From contig JAPOVC010000018.1 in assembly GCA_026708325.1 (NCBI GenBank), positions 62,001 to 126,000 of the forward strand: DNA of 64,000 bases, in the 5' to 3' direction. Shown here piece after piece: positions 43,084 to 50,712 of this stretch (position 1 is the first letter of the stretch; every line of letters begins with the position of its first letter). Source of the stretch: Anaerolineaceae bacterium (GTDB lineage: Bacteria > Chloroflexota > Anaerolineae > Aggregatilineales > Phototrophicaceae). A model generated the notes under the pieces. The model was not told the DNA's origin. It made no database searches and was given only the letters and a program-made list of their open reading frames with translations. The position numbers and the translations under genes are program-made.

Positions 43084-44274
43084 CTAGACGTCGGGCGCGG
43101 GCGCCAGCGCCTCCTCCGGCAGTTGCCGGGCGAACTGCTCCAGCCAGGCTTCCATGTCGAAGTCGGGGTGGAACTGTTCCATCATGGCTTCCATCAGGGC
43201 CTCGACGTCAACGTCCTCGCCCAGGCGCTCCTGCAAGGCTTCCAGGTCCATCATGCCGCCTGGTGGCAGCATGCGCCCGCGAAAGCCAAAGGGCGGCATG
43301 CTCCCGCCCGCGCCGAGAGTCACGTCGAGTTCCATGCTCTCGCCGGCCCGCAGCAATTCCAGTTGCAGGGTCTCGCCCGGGTCGTAGGCCAGCAGCCGCT
43401 CACGCAGGGTGCGGCGGGCATCGACCGGGTCGCCCTCCACCGCCACGACGATGTCCTCCGCCAGCAGACCGGCGGCCTCCGCCGGCGATTCCGGCAGCAC
43501 GCGCAGGATCAGGGCGCCCTCCTGCTGCGTCAGTTCGCGCTCCGCGGCGAGGTCCGCGTTCAGGTCCATGTATTCCACGCCCAGCAGGGGCTGACCGGCT
43601 TCCATGCGGAATTCGAAGTCTTCCGGCAGGACCGGCATGCCCTCGCGCGGCATCATGCGCTCGCGGCGGCCCGTGGTGGCTTCGAGTGTCAACTGTTCGC
43701 CATCGCGTTCGACGCCCAGGGCAATGGCGGCGCCCGGCTCCAGCGCGCGGATCAGTTCAGCGGCCTGCAGGGGCGTGTCAACGCTTTGGTCGTTGATGCT
43801 GCGCAACAGGTCGCCTGTCTGCAGCCCGGCCTGGGCCGCCGGTGATTCCGGCAGCACGTCCTGCACCAGCACACCCGCCTCGCCGCTCACCAGGCTGACG
43901 CCCAGGAAAGCGCTGTCGCGGAAGGCCTGCCAGCGGAGGACCGGCGTCGTCGCGCTCCCCAGGGTGACGTCGAGTTCCAGTTCTTCCCCGTCCCGCAGGA
44001 CGGTCAGGGAGATTTGCTCGCCGATGGCCAGCGCCTGGATCGTTGCCGCCAGTTCCTCCGGCGCCACGTCGGCGCCGTTGACCCCGGTGATGAGGTCATC
44101 CACCAGCAGCCCGGCGTCTTCCGCCGGCGATCCGGCCTGCACCTCGCGCACGAGGGCGCCGTCGTCCTCCACCGAATAGGCGATGCCGAGGAAGGGGCGT
44201 TCGCCCGTTTCCTGGGCCATGACTGCGCCGCCCAGGAGCAGCGTCAGGACCAAAATAGCAGGAATAATGCGCAT
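43084..44274 (-). CDS. Secreted protein with three PDZ domains
   Basis: 396 residues with a signal peptide (LVLTLLLGGAVMAQ). Three PDZ repeats follow (about 25-110, 120-205 and 228-325), with the ligand loop forms FLGIAYS, FLGVSLV and LLGVEYM and the GSPAEDAGL, ESPAAQAGL and ESPAEAAGL turns. A Met/Glu-rich tail (EALMEAMMEQFHPDFDMEAW) ends it. There is no HtrA or other protease domain. It may bind C-terminal tails of exported proteins. AGGAGGG precedes the ATG. Confidence 0.88.
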   Translation of the reverse strand: MRIIPAILVLTLLLGGAVMAQETGERPFLGIAYSVEDDGALVREVQAGSPAEDAGLLVDDLITGVNGADVAPEELAATIQALAIGEQISLTVLRDGEELELDVTLGSATTPVLRWQAFRDSAFLGVSLVSGEAGVLVQDVLPESPAAQAGLQTGDLLRSINDQSVDTPLQAAELIRALEPGAAIALGVERDGEQLTLEATTGRRERMMPREGMPVLPEDFEFRMEAGQPLLGVEYMDLNADLAAERELTQQEGALILRVLPESPAEAAGLLAEDIVVAVEGDPVDARRTLRERLLAYDPGETLQLELLRAGESMELDVTLGAGGSMPPFGFRGRMLPPGGMMDLEALQERLGEDVDVEALMEAMMEQFHPDFDMEAWLEQFARQLPEEALAPAPDV

Positions 44275-44360
44275 GTCTGTCCCTCCTGTTACCGCTTCGT
44301 ATCGTTTTTACGCAGCGACTTTAGGAAAGGTGTAAATGTCCGCTTAGCGTTCGGTGAGAG

Positions 44361-45392
44361 TCAGCGCTCGTCCTCGTTGTCGCTGCCCCGCATGCGGCGC
44401 GAGAGAAAGTCGCCCATCAAACCGGACATCAGCATGCTGGAGGGTGAGGGCAGGTCGGACTTGCGGTCATCGGCGTCCCAGCGGTTGTTGCTGCGACGGT
44501 TGATCCAGGCGCTGTATTCCTCTTCGGCGCCGGTCAGGAGGGCTTCCAGGGCATCGCGGTCGCCGTCGGCCAGCGCCCCGCGAGCCTGCTGCAGGGTGAC
44601 CAGCAGGTCATCGAGCCAGCGCAACAGGGGTTCGCGGTTGTGCAGCCACTGGTCGCGCAGGTCATCAGGATGCCGGTCGAAGAGCTGGTGCGTCAGGCGG
44701 CCGAAGGGCGGGTTGGTCAGGCGTTGCAGGTCGTTCCAGCCCGGGCTGTGCGACAGGCAGTGGAAACTGGCCACGCCCAGCAGCGCGGGCAGATCGACCG
44801 TGGCAGCGCTCAGGATGTCGTGCTCCATGGCGTCCATGAAATGCGGCGTCGCGCCCAGCAGGGTGCTGAAGTCGCTGGCCAGTTCCACTGCCGCGCGCGA
44901 GCAGTCGGGCGCCGGCATCAGCAGCATGTTGCCGTCGTCGAAGAGGTCTTCCGCGGCGTGGTCGGCATCGTCGACGCCATCAAAGAGGTAACGGGCGTTG
45001 ACGACCGGCGTCACCTGCACCAGATGCGCGTCTTCGGGCAATTGCTCCTGCGCCAGTCGCGAAGCCGGCGCTTTCAGTTGCGCCATGTCGAGTACGACCG
45101 CGCCCGGCTGCAGGTTGCCCGCCAGGGCCTGCCATGCCGGACCTTGCTCTGGCAGCGGCAGGGCCAGCACGACGATATCGCGGTCGCGCGCGGCGCTGGC
45201 CAGGTTGCGCTCGATCCTGTCGCAGATGCCGGCGCGTTTCGCCGTTTCCAAAATGCCTGGCCGCGGGTCAGCCCCGCGGACGTCAAAGTGTTGCGGCGCC
45301 CGCTTGCTGCGGTTGCAGCGCCGCAGCGCCAGCGCGACCGAACTGCCCGTGCGGTCCAGACCGATAATCGTCACGGTGATGGTTTTGGCCAT
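44361..45392 (-). CDS. Prephenate/arogenate dehydrogenase-like protein (TyrA-like)
   Basis: 343 residues. The N-terminal Rossmann domain has IIGLDRTGSSVALAL (a variant GxGxxG), DIVVLALPLPEQ, and VVLDMAQLKAP. The helical second half has PTPVVN-like QVTPVVNARY, HDILSAATVDLPALLGVA (matching the EHDxxxAxxSHLPH region of TyrA, modified), and an acidic tail. Altered active-site residues leave tyrosine synthesis unproven. It is a possible paralogue with another substrate. ATG 45392 has GGAG upstream. Confidence 0.75.
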   Translation of the reverse strand: MAKTITVTIIGLDRTGSSVALALRRCNRSKRAPQHFDVRGADPRPGILETAKRAGICDRIERNLASAARDRDIVVLALPLPEQGPAWQALAGNLQPGAVVLDMAQLKAPASRLAQEQLPEDAHLVQVTPVVNARYLFDGVDDADHAAEDLFDDGNMLLMPAPDCSRAAVELASDFSTLLGATPHFMDAMEHDILSAATVDLPALLGVASFHCLSHSPGWNDLQRLTNPPFGRLTHQLFDRHPDDLRDQWLHNREPLLRWLDDLLVTLQQARGALADGDRDALEALLTGAEEEYSAWINRRSNNRWDADDRKSDLPSPSSMLMSGLMGDFLSRRMRGSDNEDER

Positions 45393-45418
45393 GGGCACAC
45401 TCCTGCCTGCTGCCCTCC

Positions 45419-45424
45419 ATTATA
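45419..45424 (-). promoter_or_regulatory. -10 box of the TyrA-like gene
   Basis: TATAAT on the minus strand, 26 bases before the ATG at 45392. TTGACC lies 20 bases further upstream, a spacing longer than usual, so the -35 call is uncertain. Confidence 0.45.
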
Positions 45425-45446
45425 GCGATTGCCTGGCTGCGTCCGG

Positions 45447-45950
45447 TCAATTGCGCTCGTCCGCCGCGCGCAAGCGCGCCAGCTCTTCGTCGTCGACCGC
45501 TTTCCCCTCGTGGTTTTCGATCAGCCAGGCGGCGCGCTCGCTGGCGCCCGCCGCGCGCGCCATCCGCGCCCCCCAGGCGGGGTGCTGTTCGTGTAGCAAA
45601 AAGGGCCGCACCAGCGGGTCGGCTTCGCTGCCCCGGGCCAGCCGCCGCGCCAGGGCCGGCGCCAGCCGGGGCAAAACCACCACCAGGACACGTTGCCACA
45701 GGGGGAAGGGCCAGCGCGTCTTGCCCAGGTCGTGCAGCAGGGCGGCCACCGCCAGGTCAGGCCCTGGTGAGTCTTCAGCCTGCAGCGCGCGCAGCACGCG
45801 CAAACTGTGCAATTGTTCGCTGCGACGCAGGCGCCCGAAGCACTGCTGCAATTCCGGCGAAAGGTGCCGCTCCGCCAGCGCCTGGTCGACCGGCCGGGAG
45901 AAGGCCAGCAGGGCGTTCAGCCCCTGGCGCAGGCGACGCCCGGCGCCCAC
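45447..45950 (-). CDS. HD-domain protein
   Basis: 167 residues. Metal-binding HD motif is AALLHDLGKTRWP (about 73-85), with H in QLHSLRVLRAL earlier and LIENHEGKAVDD later. This matches HDIG-type phosphohydrolases; the substrate may be a nucleotide or cyclic dinucleotide. The GTG at 45950 starts one base after the site-2 protease stop, suggesting coupling. Confidence 0.85.
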   Translation of the reverse strand: MGAGRRLRQGLNALLAFSRPVDQALAERHLSPELQQCFGRLRRSEQLHSLRVLRALQAEDSPGPDLAVAALLHDLGKTRWPFPLWQRVLVVVLPRLAPALARRLARGSEADPLVRPFLLHEQHPAWGARMARAAGASERAAWLIENHEGKAVDDEELARLRAADERN

Positions 45951-45951
45951 C

Positions 45952-46611
45952 TTAACCCAGCAGCAGGCGCGTAAAGCGGAAGGCCGGCCCGCTGATCAAC
46001 ATGCCGAAGAGATTGAAGATGCCGCTGAAACTGAGCAGGATCAGGGCGAAGAAGGCGTACTGGCTGTACTGGCGCCATTGCGCGCTGCCCCAGGTCCAGG
46101 CCTGCTGCGCGGGCAGCAGGGCGTAGACCACGTGCCAGCCATCCAGCGGAAAGAGCGGCAGCAGGTTGAAGAGGCAGAGCAGCACGTTGATGAAGACGAT
46201 GGTCCAGATCATGGTGGCCACCGGCCGCACCAGCGCCAGCGGCAAGGCGCCCGAGCGCAGCAGGGGCTCCATCATCTGGTAGAGCAGAGCGAAGAGCAGG
46301 GCCAGCAGCAGGTTGGCCAGGGGGCCGGCCGCCACCGCCGCCAGAAAGCCGTAGCGCGGGTTGCGCATGCGCTGCGGCGAGATCGGGGCGGAGCCGAGGA
46401 TGCCGAAGCCAAGCAGCGCGAACATCAGCCAGCCCAGCCAGTTGATGTGCACCAGCGGGTTCAGCGTGAGACGGCCCTGTTGCGCCGGCACCGGGTCGCC
46501 CATCCGGTGCGCGACGTAGTTGTGGGCGAATTCGTGCACCGTCATGCCCAGTCCGACGGCCACGATGGCGCCCAGAATCCCTTCCAGCGAAAGGTTGCCG
46601 AGCAACAGCAC
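45952..46611 (-). CDS. Site-2 protease family (M50) membrane metalloprotease
   Basis: 219 residues with about six helices. The zinc site is MTVHEFAHNYVAHRMGD (HExxH, early helix) plus LLPLFPLDGWHV (the aspartate of the NPDG-type motif). Such proteases cut within membranes and release regulators. Rseop-like PDZ domains are absent, though a PDZ protein lies nearby. A GTG at 46611 has GGGAG upstream. It is coupled with the HD protein. Confidence 0.92.
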   Translation of the reverse strand: MLLLGNLSLEGILGAIVAVGLGMTVHEFAHNYVAHRMGDPVPAQQGRLTLNPLVHINWLGWLMFALLGFGILGSAPISPQRMRNPRYGFLAAVAAGPLANLLLALLFALLYQMMEPLLRSGALPLALVRPVATMIWTIVFINVLLCLFNLLPLFPLDGWHVVYALLPAQQAWTWGSAQWRQYSQYAFFALILLSFSGIFNLFGMLISGPAFRFTRLLLG

Positions 46612-46646
46612 GGGATGCTCCCTGCTTCAGGTTGGCCAACTCCGGC

Positions 46647-46655
46647 AGTATAGCA
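46647..46655 (-). promoter_or_regulatory. Extended -10 promoter of the site-2 protease/HD operon
   Basis: The minus strand reads TGCTATACT, the same as upstream of the MutS-like gene. The GTG at 46611 is 35 bases downstream. Confidence 0.5.
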
Positions 46656-46685
46656 TGGTCCCTGTGCAGTCCGGCATGACTGCGC

Positions 46686-46691
46686 TATACT
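46686..46691 (+). promoter_or_regulatory. -10 box of the DUF951/glycosyltransferase operon
   Basis: TATACT 22 bases before the ATG at 46714. It is divergent from the site-2 protease promoter, with about 30 bases between the boxes. Confidence 0.45.
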
Positions 46692-46713
46692 TTTTTGGCG
46701 GGCGGAGGCAGCC

Positions 46714-46911
46714 ATGGCCGACGTGCATGAGGTTCAGGTCGACGACCGCGTGCAGCTTCGCAAGCCACATCCCTGTGGCAGCGACATCTGGGTCGTCTAC
46801 CGCATCGGGGCGGACATCGGTCTGCGTTGCAGCGGTTGCCGGCGCAGGGTGTTGTTGACGCGGAGGGAATTCGCCAAACGCGCGAAACGGCTCCTGCGTG
46901 GGCCGCTGTGA
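46714..46911 (+). CDS. DUF951 family small protein
   Basis: 65 residues. RKPHPCGSDIWVVYRIGADI and RCSGCRRRVLLTRREF are the DUF951 signature, with three cysteines (C21, C39, C42) that could bind metal. DUF951 is common in Firmicutes and Chloroflexota; its function is unknown. GGAGG lies before the ATG. It is followed after 37 bases by the glycosyltransferase, so they are probably co-transcribed. Confidence 0.92.
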   Translation: MADVHEVQVDDRVQLRKPHPCGSDIWVVYRIGADIGLRCSGCRRRVLLTRREFAKRAKRLLRGPL

Positions 46912-46948
46912 TCCCGGCCCAGGATACCAACGCGCGGAAACACGAGGC

Positions 46949-48181
46949 ATGTTGCTCCAGACTGACGAGACAAGACGTATCCTCATCCTGATGTCCGATA
47001 CCGGCGGCGGACACCGCGCCGCCGCCGAGGCCATCCGCGAGGCGCTTTATCGGCAGCCCGGGCCGGAAGCCGTCGCCGTCGAGCTGGTGGACGTCTTCCG
47101 CGATTACTCGCCGGCGCCCTTCAAGTACCTGCCGGAGATCTACCCCTGGTGGGTGAACAACAGCAAGCAGTCCTGGGGCGCCGGTTACAAGCTTTCCAAT
47201 ACGCGCCAGCGCGCCCGCATCCTTTCCACCACCATCTTTCACACCCTTGAACTGGGTCTCAAGCGCCTGCTGCGGGAACACCCCGCGGACGTCATCGTCT
47301 GCGTGCACTCGGCCCTGGCACGCCCCACCATGAAGGCCATGCAAAGCCTGCCGGGCCGCGCCTCCTTTGTGGTGGTCGTGACGGACCTCGTCTCCACCCA
47401 CCACATGTGGTACGAGCGGCGCGCCGAACGCACGCTGGTGCCTACGGCGGCGGCTTTTGCGCGCGGCCTGGAAAACGGCATGACGCAGGAACAGTTGCGG
47501 CTCACGGGCCTGCCGGTGCACCCGAATTTCATCGACGGCCTGACCGACAGGGCCAGCGCGCGCGCGCGGCTGGAGCTTGATCCGCATTGTCCGGTCGTGT
47601 TGCTGGTGGGTGGCGTGGACGGCATGGGCCCGGTCTACCGCACGGCGCTGGCCATCAACGAACGGCGGCCACAATGCCAGTTGCTGGTCATCACCGGCCG
47701 CAACGCGACCCTGCGCCAGCGTCTGCAGTCGGTGATCTGGAACCAGCCGACCCGCATCTACGGCTTCCGCCGCGACATGCCGGTGGTGCTGGCGGCGACT
47801 GACATCATCGTCACCAAGGCGGGTCCGGCCACCATCAGCGAGGCCTGCATCGCCGGCGTCCCGCTCATCCTCTACGACGCCATCCCGGGTCAGGAGAGCG
47901 GCAACGTCGACTGGGTCATTGAGCATGGCGTCGGCGTCTTCACGCCCGACCCGCGCGAGATCGGCGACACGCTGCTCGCCTGGCTGGCGGAGGGGTCGGA
48001 GGGCCTGCAGCGTCGCTCGCAGCGGGCGCGCGCCCAGGCCCGCCCCAACGCCGTCTTCGAGATCGCCGCCGACATCTGGCACCTGGCGCAGCAGGGGCCA
48101 CAGGCCACTCGCGGCAAACCCCTGCGCCACGGCATCGAGGACCTGGCCGCAGCCACGCTGCGTCGGGCGCGGGACCACTAG
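46949..48181 (+). CDS. MGDG-synthase/UgtP-like glycosyltransferase (GT28)
   Basis: 410 residues of GT-B fold. MSDTGGGHRAAAEAIREAL is the family N-terminal glycine loop, and VFRDYSPAPFKYLPEIYPWW is close to MGDG synthases. The C-terminal domain has VLLVGGVDGMGP, VTKAGPATISEACIAGVPLI, and QESGNVDWVIEHGVG. It should transfer galactose or glucose to diacylglycerol, making a glycolipid. The ATG at 46949 is preferred to the longer frame; its ribosome-binding site is weak. Confidence 0.92.
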   Translation: MLLQTDETRRILILMSDTGGGHRAAAEAIREALYRQPGPEAVAVELVDVFRDYSPAPFKYLPEIYPWWVNNSKQSWGAGYKLSNTRQRARILSTTIFHTLELGLKRLLREHPADVIVCVHSALARPTMKAMQSLPGRASFVVVVTDLVSTHHMWYERRAERTLVPTAAAFARGLENGMTQEQLRLTGLPVHPNFIDGLTDRASARARLELDPHCPVVLLVGGVDGMGPVYRTALAINERRPQCQLLVITGRNATLRQRLQSVIWNQPTRIYGFRRDMPVVLAATDIIVTKAGPATISEACIAGVPLILYDAIPGQESGNVDWVIEHGVGVFTPDPREIGDTLLAWLAEGSEGLQRRSQRARAQARPNAVFEIAADIWHLAQQGPQATRGKPLRHGIEDLAAATLRRARDH

Positions 48182-48229
48182 CCGATCACCCGTCACATTC
48201 TTGCATGGCAGCCACAAGGTGCCCCGAAA

Positions 48230-49030
48230 ATGACAATCTGCGTAAGCGTAAAGACTCGTGACGGCATCGTGTTGGGCACGGACAGCATGTCGACGGTGAC
48301 GCTTTTCGGTACCGAAGGTCAGTCAATGGCACAGAAGACTTACAGCAATGCCCGGAAGCTCGTGCAGATAGGTGAACTCCCTGTTGGCGTCTTCACTTAC
48401 GGCCTGGGCAATTTGGGGTCTCGTACGGTTATAAGCCACATACTTGAATACAGTCGGACACTCGAATTCGGCAATGACTGGAGAGTAGAAAGCATTGCTG
48501 CGGGTTTGTCAGAGCACATGTCGCGGGAATACAGTGCGATACACGCTGACGTCGAGCCTGGCCCGGTTCTCGGTTTGCATGTAGCCGGGTACTCAGACGG
48601 TTCTTCCCTGTCGGAAGAGTGGGAAATTGAGTTCCCTGACTCGCCCGGCCCGAATCTTGAGATGGACAGCCATGAGTTCCGGGTAAACTGGGAGGGAGCA
48701 ACACTTCCGTTCGGGCGGCTGTTTCATGGATTCGACCCCGGGATAATAAGGATTTTACTGGAGGAAGGTGTCGAACAGAATTTGCTTCAGAAATCGTTGA
48801 CCGAATCTCCGCTCGTGCCACAAGTGTCATTTTCTGCAATGCCTTTGCAGGATGCCATCAACTTCGCTGTTTACGTTTTGCGGACGACGATCGGTTTCAC
48901 CTCGTTTGAAGCAGGACCGGCGACCTGTGGTGGTCCGCTTCAGATTGCTGTAATATCAGAAGAAGATGGATTTCAGTGGGTGAGCAGGCCAGAATTCAGG
49001 ATTCCGGAGGACACCAATGAGTGGGCCTGA
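48230..49030 (+). CDS. Proteasome/HslV-like Ntn hydrolase, stand-alone
   Basis: 266 residues. The start MTICVSVKTRDGIVLGTDSM resembles HslV and proteasome beta subunits. If Met is removed, Thr1 becomes N-terminal and Asp falls exactly at position 17 (GTDS), as in the catalytic set T1-D17-K33; a lysine in NARKLVQIGELPVGV (K42) could match K33 after a short insertion. TYGLGNLG fits the following beta-turn. The rest is not recognised. Base composition is visibly lower in GC than neighbouring genes, with more A/T third positions, which suggests transfer. The last codons overlap the next small gene by 14 bases. No partner ATPase or alpha subunit is nearby. The peptidase role is inferred. Confidence 0.75.
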   Translation: MTICVSVKTRDGIVLGTDSMSTVTLFGTEGQSMAQKTYSNARKLVQIGELPVGVFTYGLGNLGSRTVISHILEYSRTLEFGNDWRVESIAAGLSEHMSREYSAIHADVEPGPVLGLHVAGYSDGSSLSEEWEIEFPDSPGPNLEMDSHEFRVNWEGATLPFGRLFHGFDPGIIRILLEEGVEQNLLQKSLTESPLVPQVSFSAMPLQDAINFAVYVLRTTIGFTSFEAGPATCGGPLQIAVISEEDGFQWVSRPEFRIPEDTNEWA

Positions 49031-49226
49031 ACGACGGAACGCACTTGACAAATGGAAGTACAACCAGTCTGGCAAGCCGAGACTTACCGGCAAGCCCGTT
49101 TCCACAGTCGTGATTCTTGACAAAAAATACTCCCAGTCCGGCCCCTTCGTGCCGGGCGAACGCGTGAGTCGGCTTTATCCACCGTTGATTCCGAAGCAGA
49201 AGAAAGACAGGGACCGGCAGGCCTGA
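49017..49226 (+). CDS. Small basic protein overlapping the proteasome-like gene
   Basis: 69 residues, not recognised. It has WKYNQSGKPRLTGKP, then VSTVVILDKKYSQSGPF, and a basic tail KQKKDRDRQA. It starts 14 bases inside the proteasome-like gene in another frame with GGAGG upstream, so the two are likely to be translated together. It shares the lower GC of its neighbour. It may be a substrate, adaptor or cofactor; this is inference only. Confidence 0.6.
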   Translation: MSGPERRNALDKWKYNQSGKPRLTGKPVSTVVILDKKYSQSGPFVPGERVSRLYPPLIPKQKKDRDRQA

Positions 49227-49297
49227 CCGGCCCCTTCACCATCCCACGGACACAAGACTGACCGAAGCGGATTCGCGTTGCAGCGGGCGCAACCTGA

Positions 49298-49326
49298 TTG
49301 CAGCCCGCATGGTTCCCATGTACCAT
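49298..49326 (+). promoter_or_regulatory. Promoter of the nucleotidyltransferase gene (TTGCAG-N17-TACCAT)
   Basis: The -35 box TTGCAG (49298-49303) and -10 TACCAT (49321-49326) are 17 bases apart. The ATG at 49365 is 38 bases downstream with GGGAGG before it. Confidence 0.55.
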
Positions 49327-49364
49327 GCGAACCCATTGTTCATCATCGCGGGAGGCGCTGACGT

Positions 49365-50444
49365 ATGAAGGCGGTCATCCTCGCGGCGGGTCAGGGGACC
49401 CGCCTGCGCCCGGTCACTCTCACCATGCCCAAACCACTGGTGCCGGTCGCCAACAAGGCCCTCATCGAATACGCCATCGACCTGTTGCGCGAGGCCGGCC
49501 TGGCCGACATCGGCATCGTCGTCAACAGTCTGGATTCGCCCATTCCGAAGCAGCTGGGCGATGGTCGCCAGCTGGGCGTGCGCCTCGAATACATCGTGCA
49601 GGAGGTACAACGGGGTCTGGCCCATGCCGCCAGCCTGGCGCAGCCCTTCACCGGCGACGAGCCCTTCTGCATGTTCCTCGGCGACAACGTCTTCAAGGAC
49701 CGCCTCGCCGACCTGCTGGCCAACTTCCCTGATTCCGGGGCCGAGGCCACCGTCGCGCTGACCGAGGTGCCGGACCCGGAACGCTTCGGCATTGCCGAAC
49801 TGGACAGCGATTGCGGCCGCATCCGGCGCGTGGTGGAAAAGCCGCAAAATCCGGTTTCCAACCTCGCCATCTCCGGTGTCTATCTCTTCCGTCCCTCGAT
49901 CTACGAGGCGATCGGCAACATCCAGCCCTCCTGGCGCAACGAACTGGAGATCACCGACGCCATCGGGTGGCTCATCAGCCAGGGCAAGCAGGTCCAGCCC
50001 TACATCCTGAAGGGCTGGTGGATCGACGCCGGCAAGCCCGAGTCCATCATCCTCGCCAACCAGGTGCTGCTGGGCGAACTGCCCTACACGCCGCCGCCGA
50101 GCAACCGCGACCAGGTCTGTGGCGATTCCGAGGTTTCGCACCGGGTACTGATCGGCCGTGACAGCCAGATCATCAACAGCGTGGTGCGCGGTCCCGTCAT
50201 CATCGGCGACAAGGTGTGCATTCGCAACAGCTACGTCGGTCCCTACACGGCGATCGGCGACAACGTGGTCGTAGAGGGCAGCGAGATCGAGGACAGCATC
50301 GTCATGAAGGACTGCGTCATCCGCAACATGCCGGGCCGCATCGATTCCAGTCTGTTGGCGGACAATTCGCAGGTCACCTCGGCCGAGCACGTGCCCGCCG
50401 CCCATCGGCTGATTCTGGCCGAGAACAGCTACGTGCAACTCTGA
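49365..50444 (+). CDS. Sugar-1-phosphate nucleotidyltransferase (RmlA/GlmU-like, long form)
   Basis: 359 residues. LAAGQGTRLRPVTLTMPKPL is the nucleotide-binding start, MFLGDNVFKD the metal-binding DN, and VVEKPQNP, GVYLFRP and WWIDAGKPESI follow. The C-terminal third (about 245-345) has hexapeptide repeats (VRGPVIIGDKVCI, SYVGPYTAIGDNVVV, EDSIVMKDCVI) forming a left-handed beta-helix. It matches the long glucose-1-phosphate thymidylyltransferases. It makes an NDP-sugar for surface glycans. Confidence 0.93.
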   Translation: MKAVILAAGQGTRLRPVTLTMPKPLVPVANKALIEYAIDLLREAGLADIGIVVNSLDSPIPKQLGDGRQLGVRLEYIVQEVQRGLAHAASLAQPFTGDEPFCMFLGDNVFKDRLADLLANFPDSGAEATVALTEVPDPERFGIAELDSDCGRIRRVVEKPQNPVSNLAISGVYLFRPSIYEAIGNIQPSWRNELEITDAIGWLISQGKQVQPYILKGWWIDAGKPESIILANQVLLGELPYTPPPSNRDQVCGDSEVSHRVLIGRDSQIINSVVRGPVIIGDKVCIRNSYVGPYTAIGDNVVVEGSEIEDSIVMKDCVIRNMPGRIDSSLLADNSQVTSAEHVPAAHRLILAENSYVQL

Positions 50445-50446
50445 CA

Positions 50447-50640
50447 GGGCGGGCGATCCAATCATTCGCCCTTGCAAATGCACGCTGTACGGGCGACATA
50501 TCATGTCGCCCGCCTGTGACCTGCCGATGCGGCGGGTGATCTGATGTATCGTCCCTGAGGGATGCTTCGAGCTTGCGCTCTCGCAACCCCTGCAAAAGAC
50601 GGGGTGTAGGGGCGACATACCATGTCGCCCGCTTACCAAA
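50447..50640. repeat. Palindromic repeat cluster
   Basis: Modules: GGGCGATCCAATCATTCGCCC near 50450, GGGCGACATATCATGTCGCCC near 50491 (identical core to 12825 and 16852), GGGTGATCTGATGTATCGTCCC near 50533, the inverted GGGATGCTTCGAGCTTGCGC near 50560, and GGGCGACATACCATGTCGCCC near 50612. It separates the nucleotidyltransferase from the Mo-oxidoreductase gene. Confidence 0.85.
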
Positions 50641-50712
50641 TGCCCTTGAGGGCCGGGTCAGAGGCGGCTCTCCAGGTTAAACTCATACGCAGGAGACAGG
50701 GAAGGGGTAGCC

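Noticed and set aside
46898-46948. Upstream extension of the MGDG-like glycosyltransferase
   Set aside because: It would overlap the DUF951 coding end, and homologous sequence begins only after the ATG at 46949.
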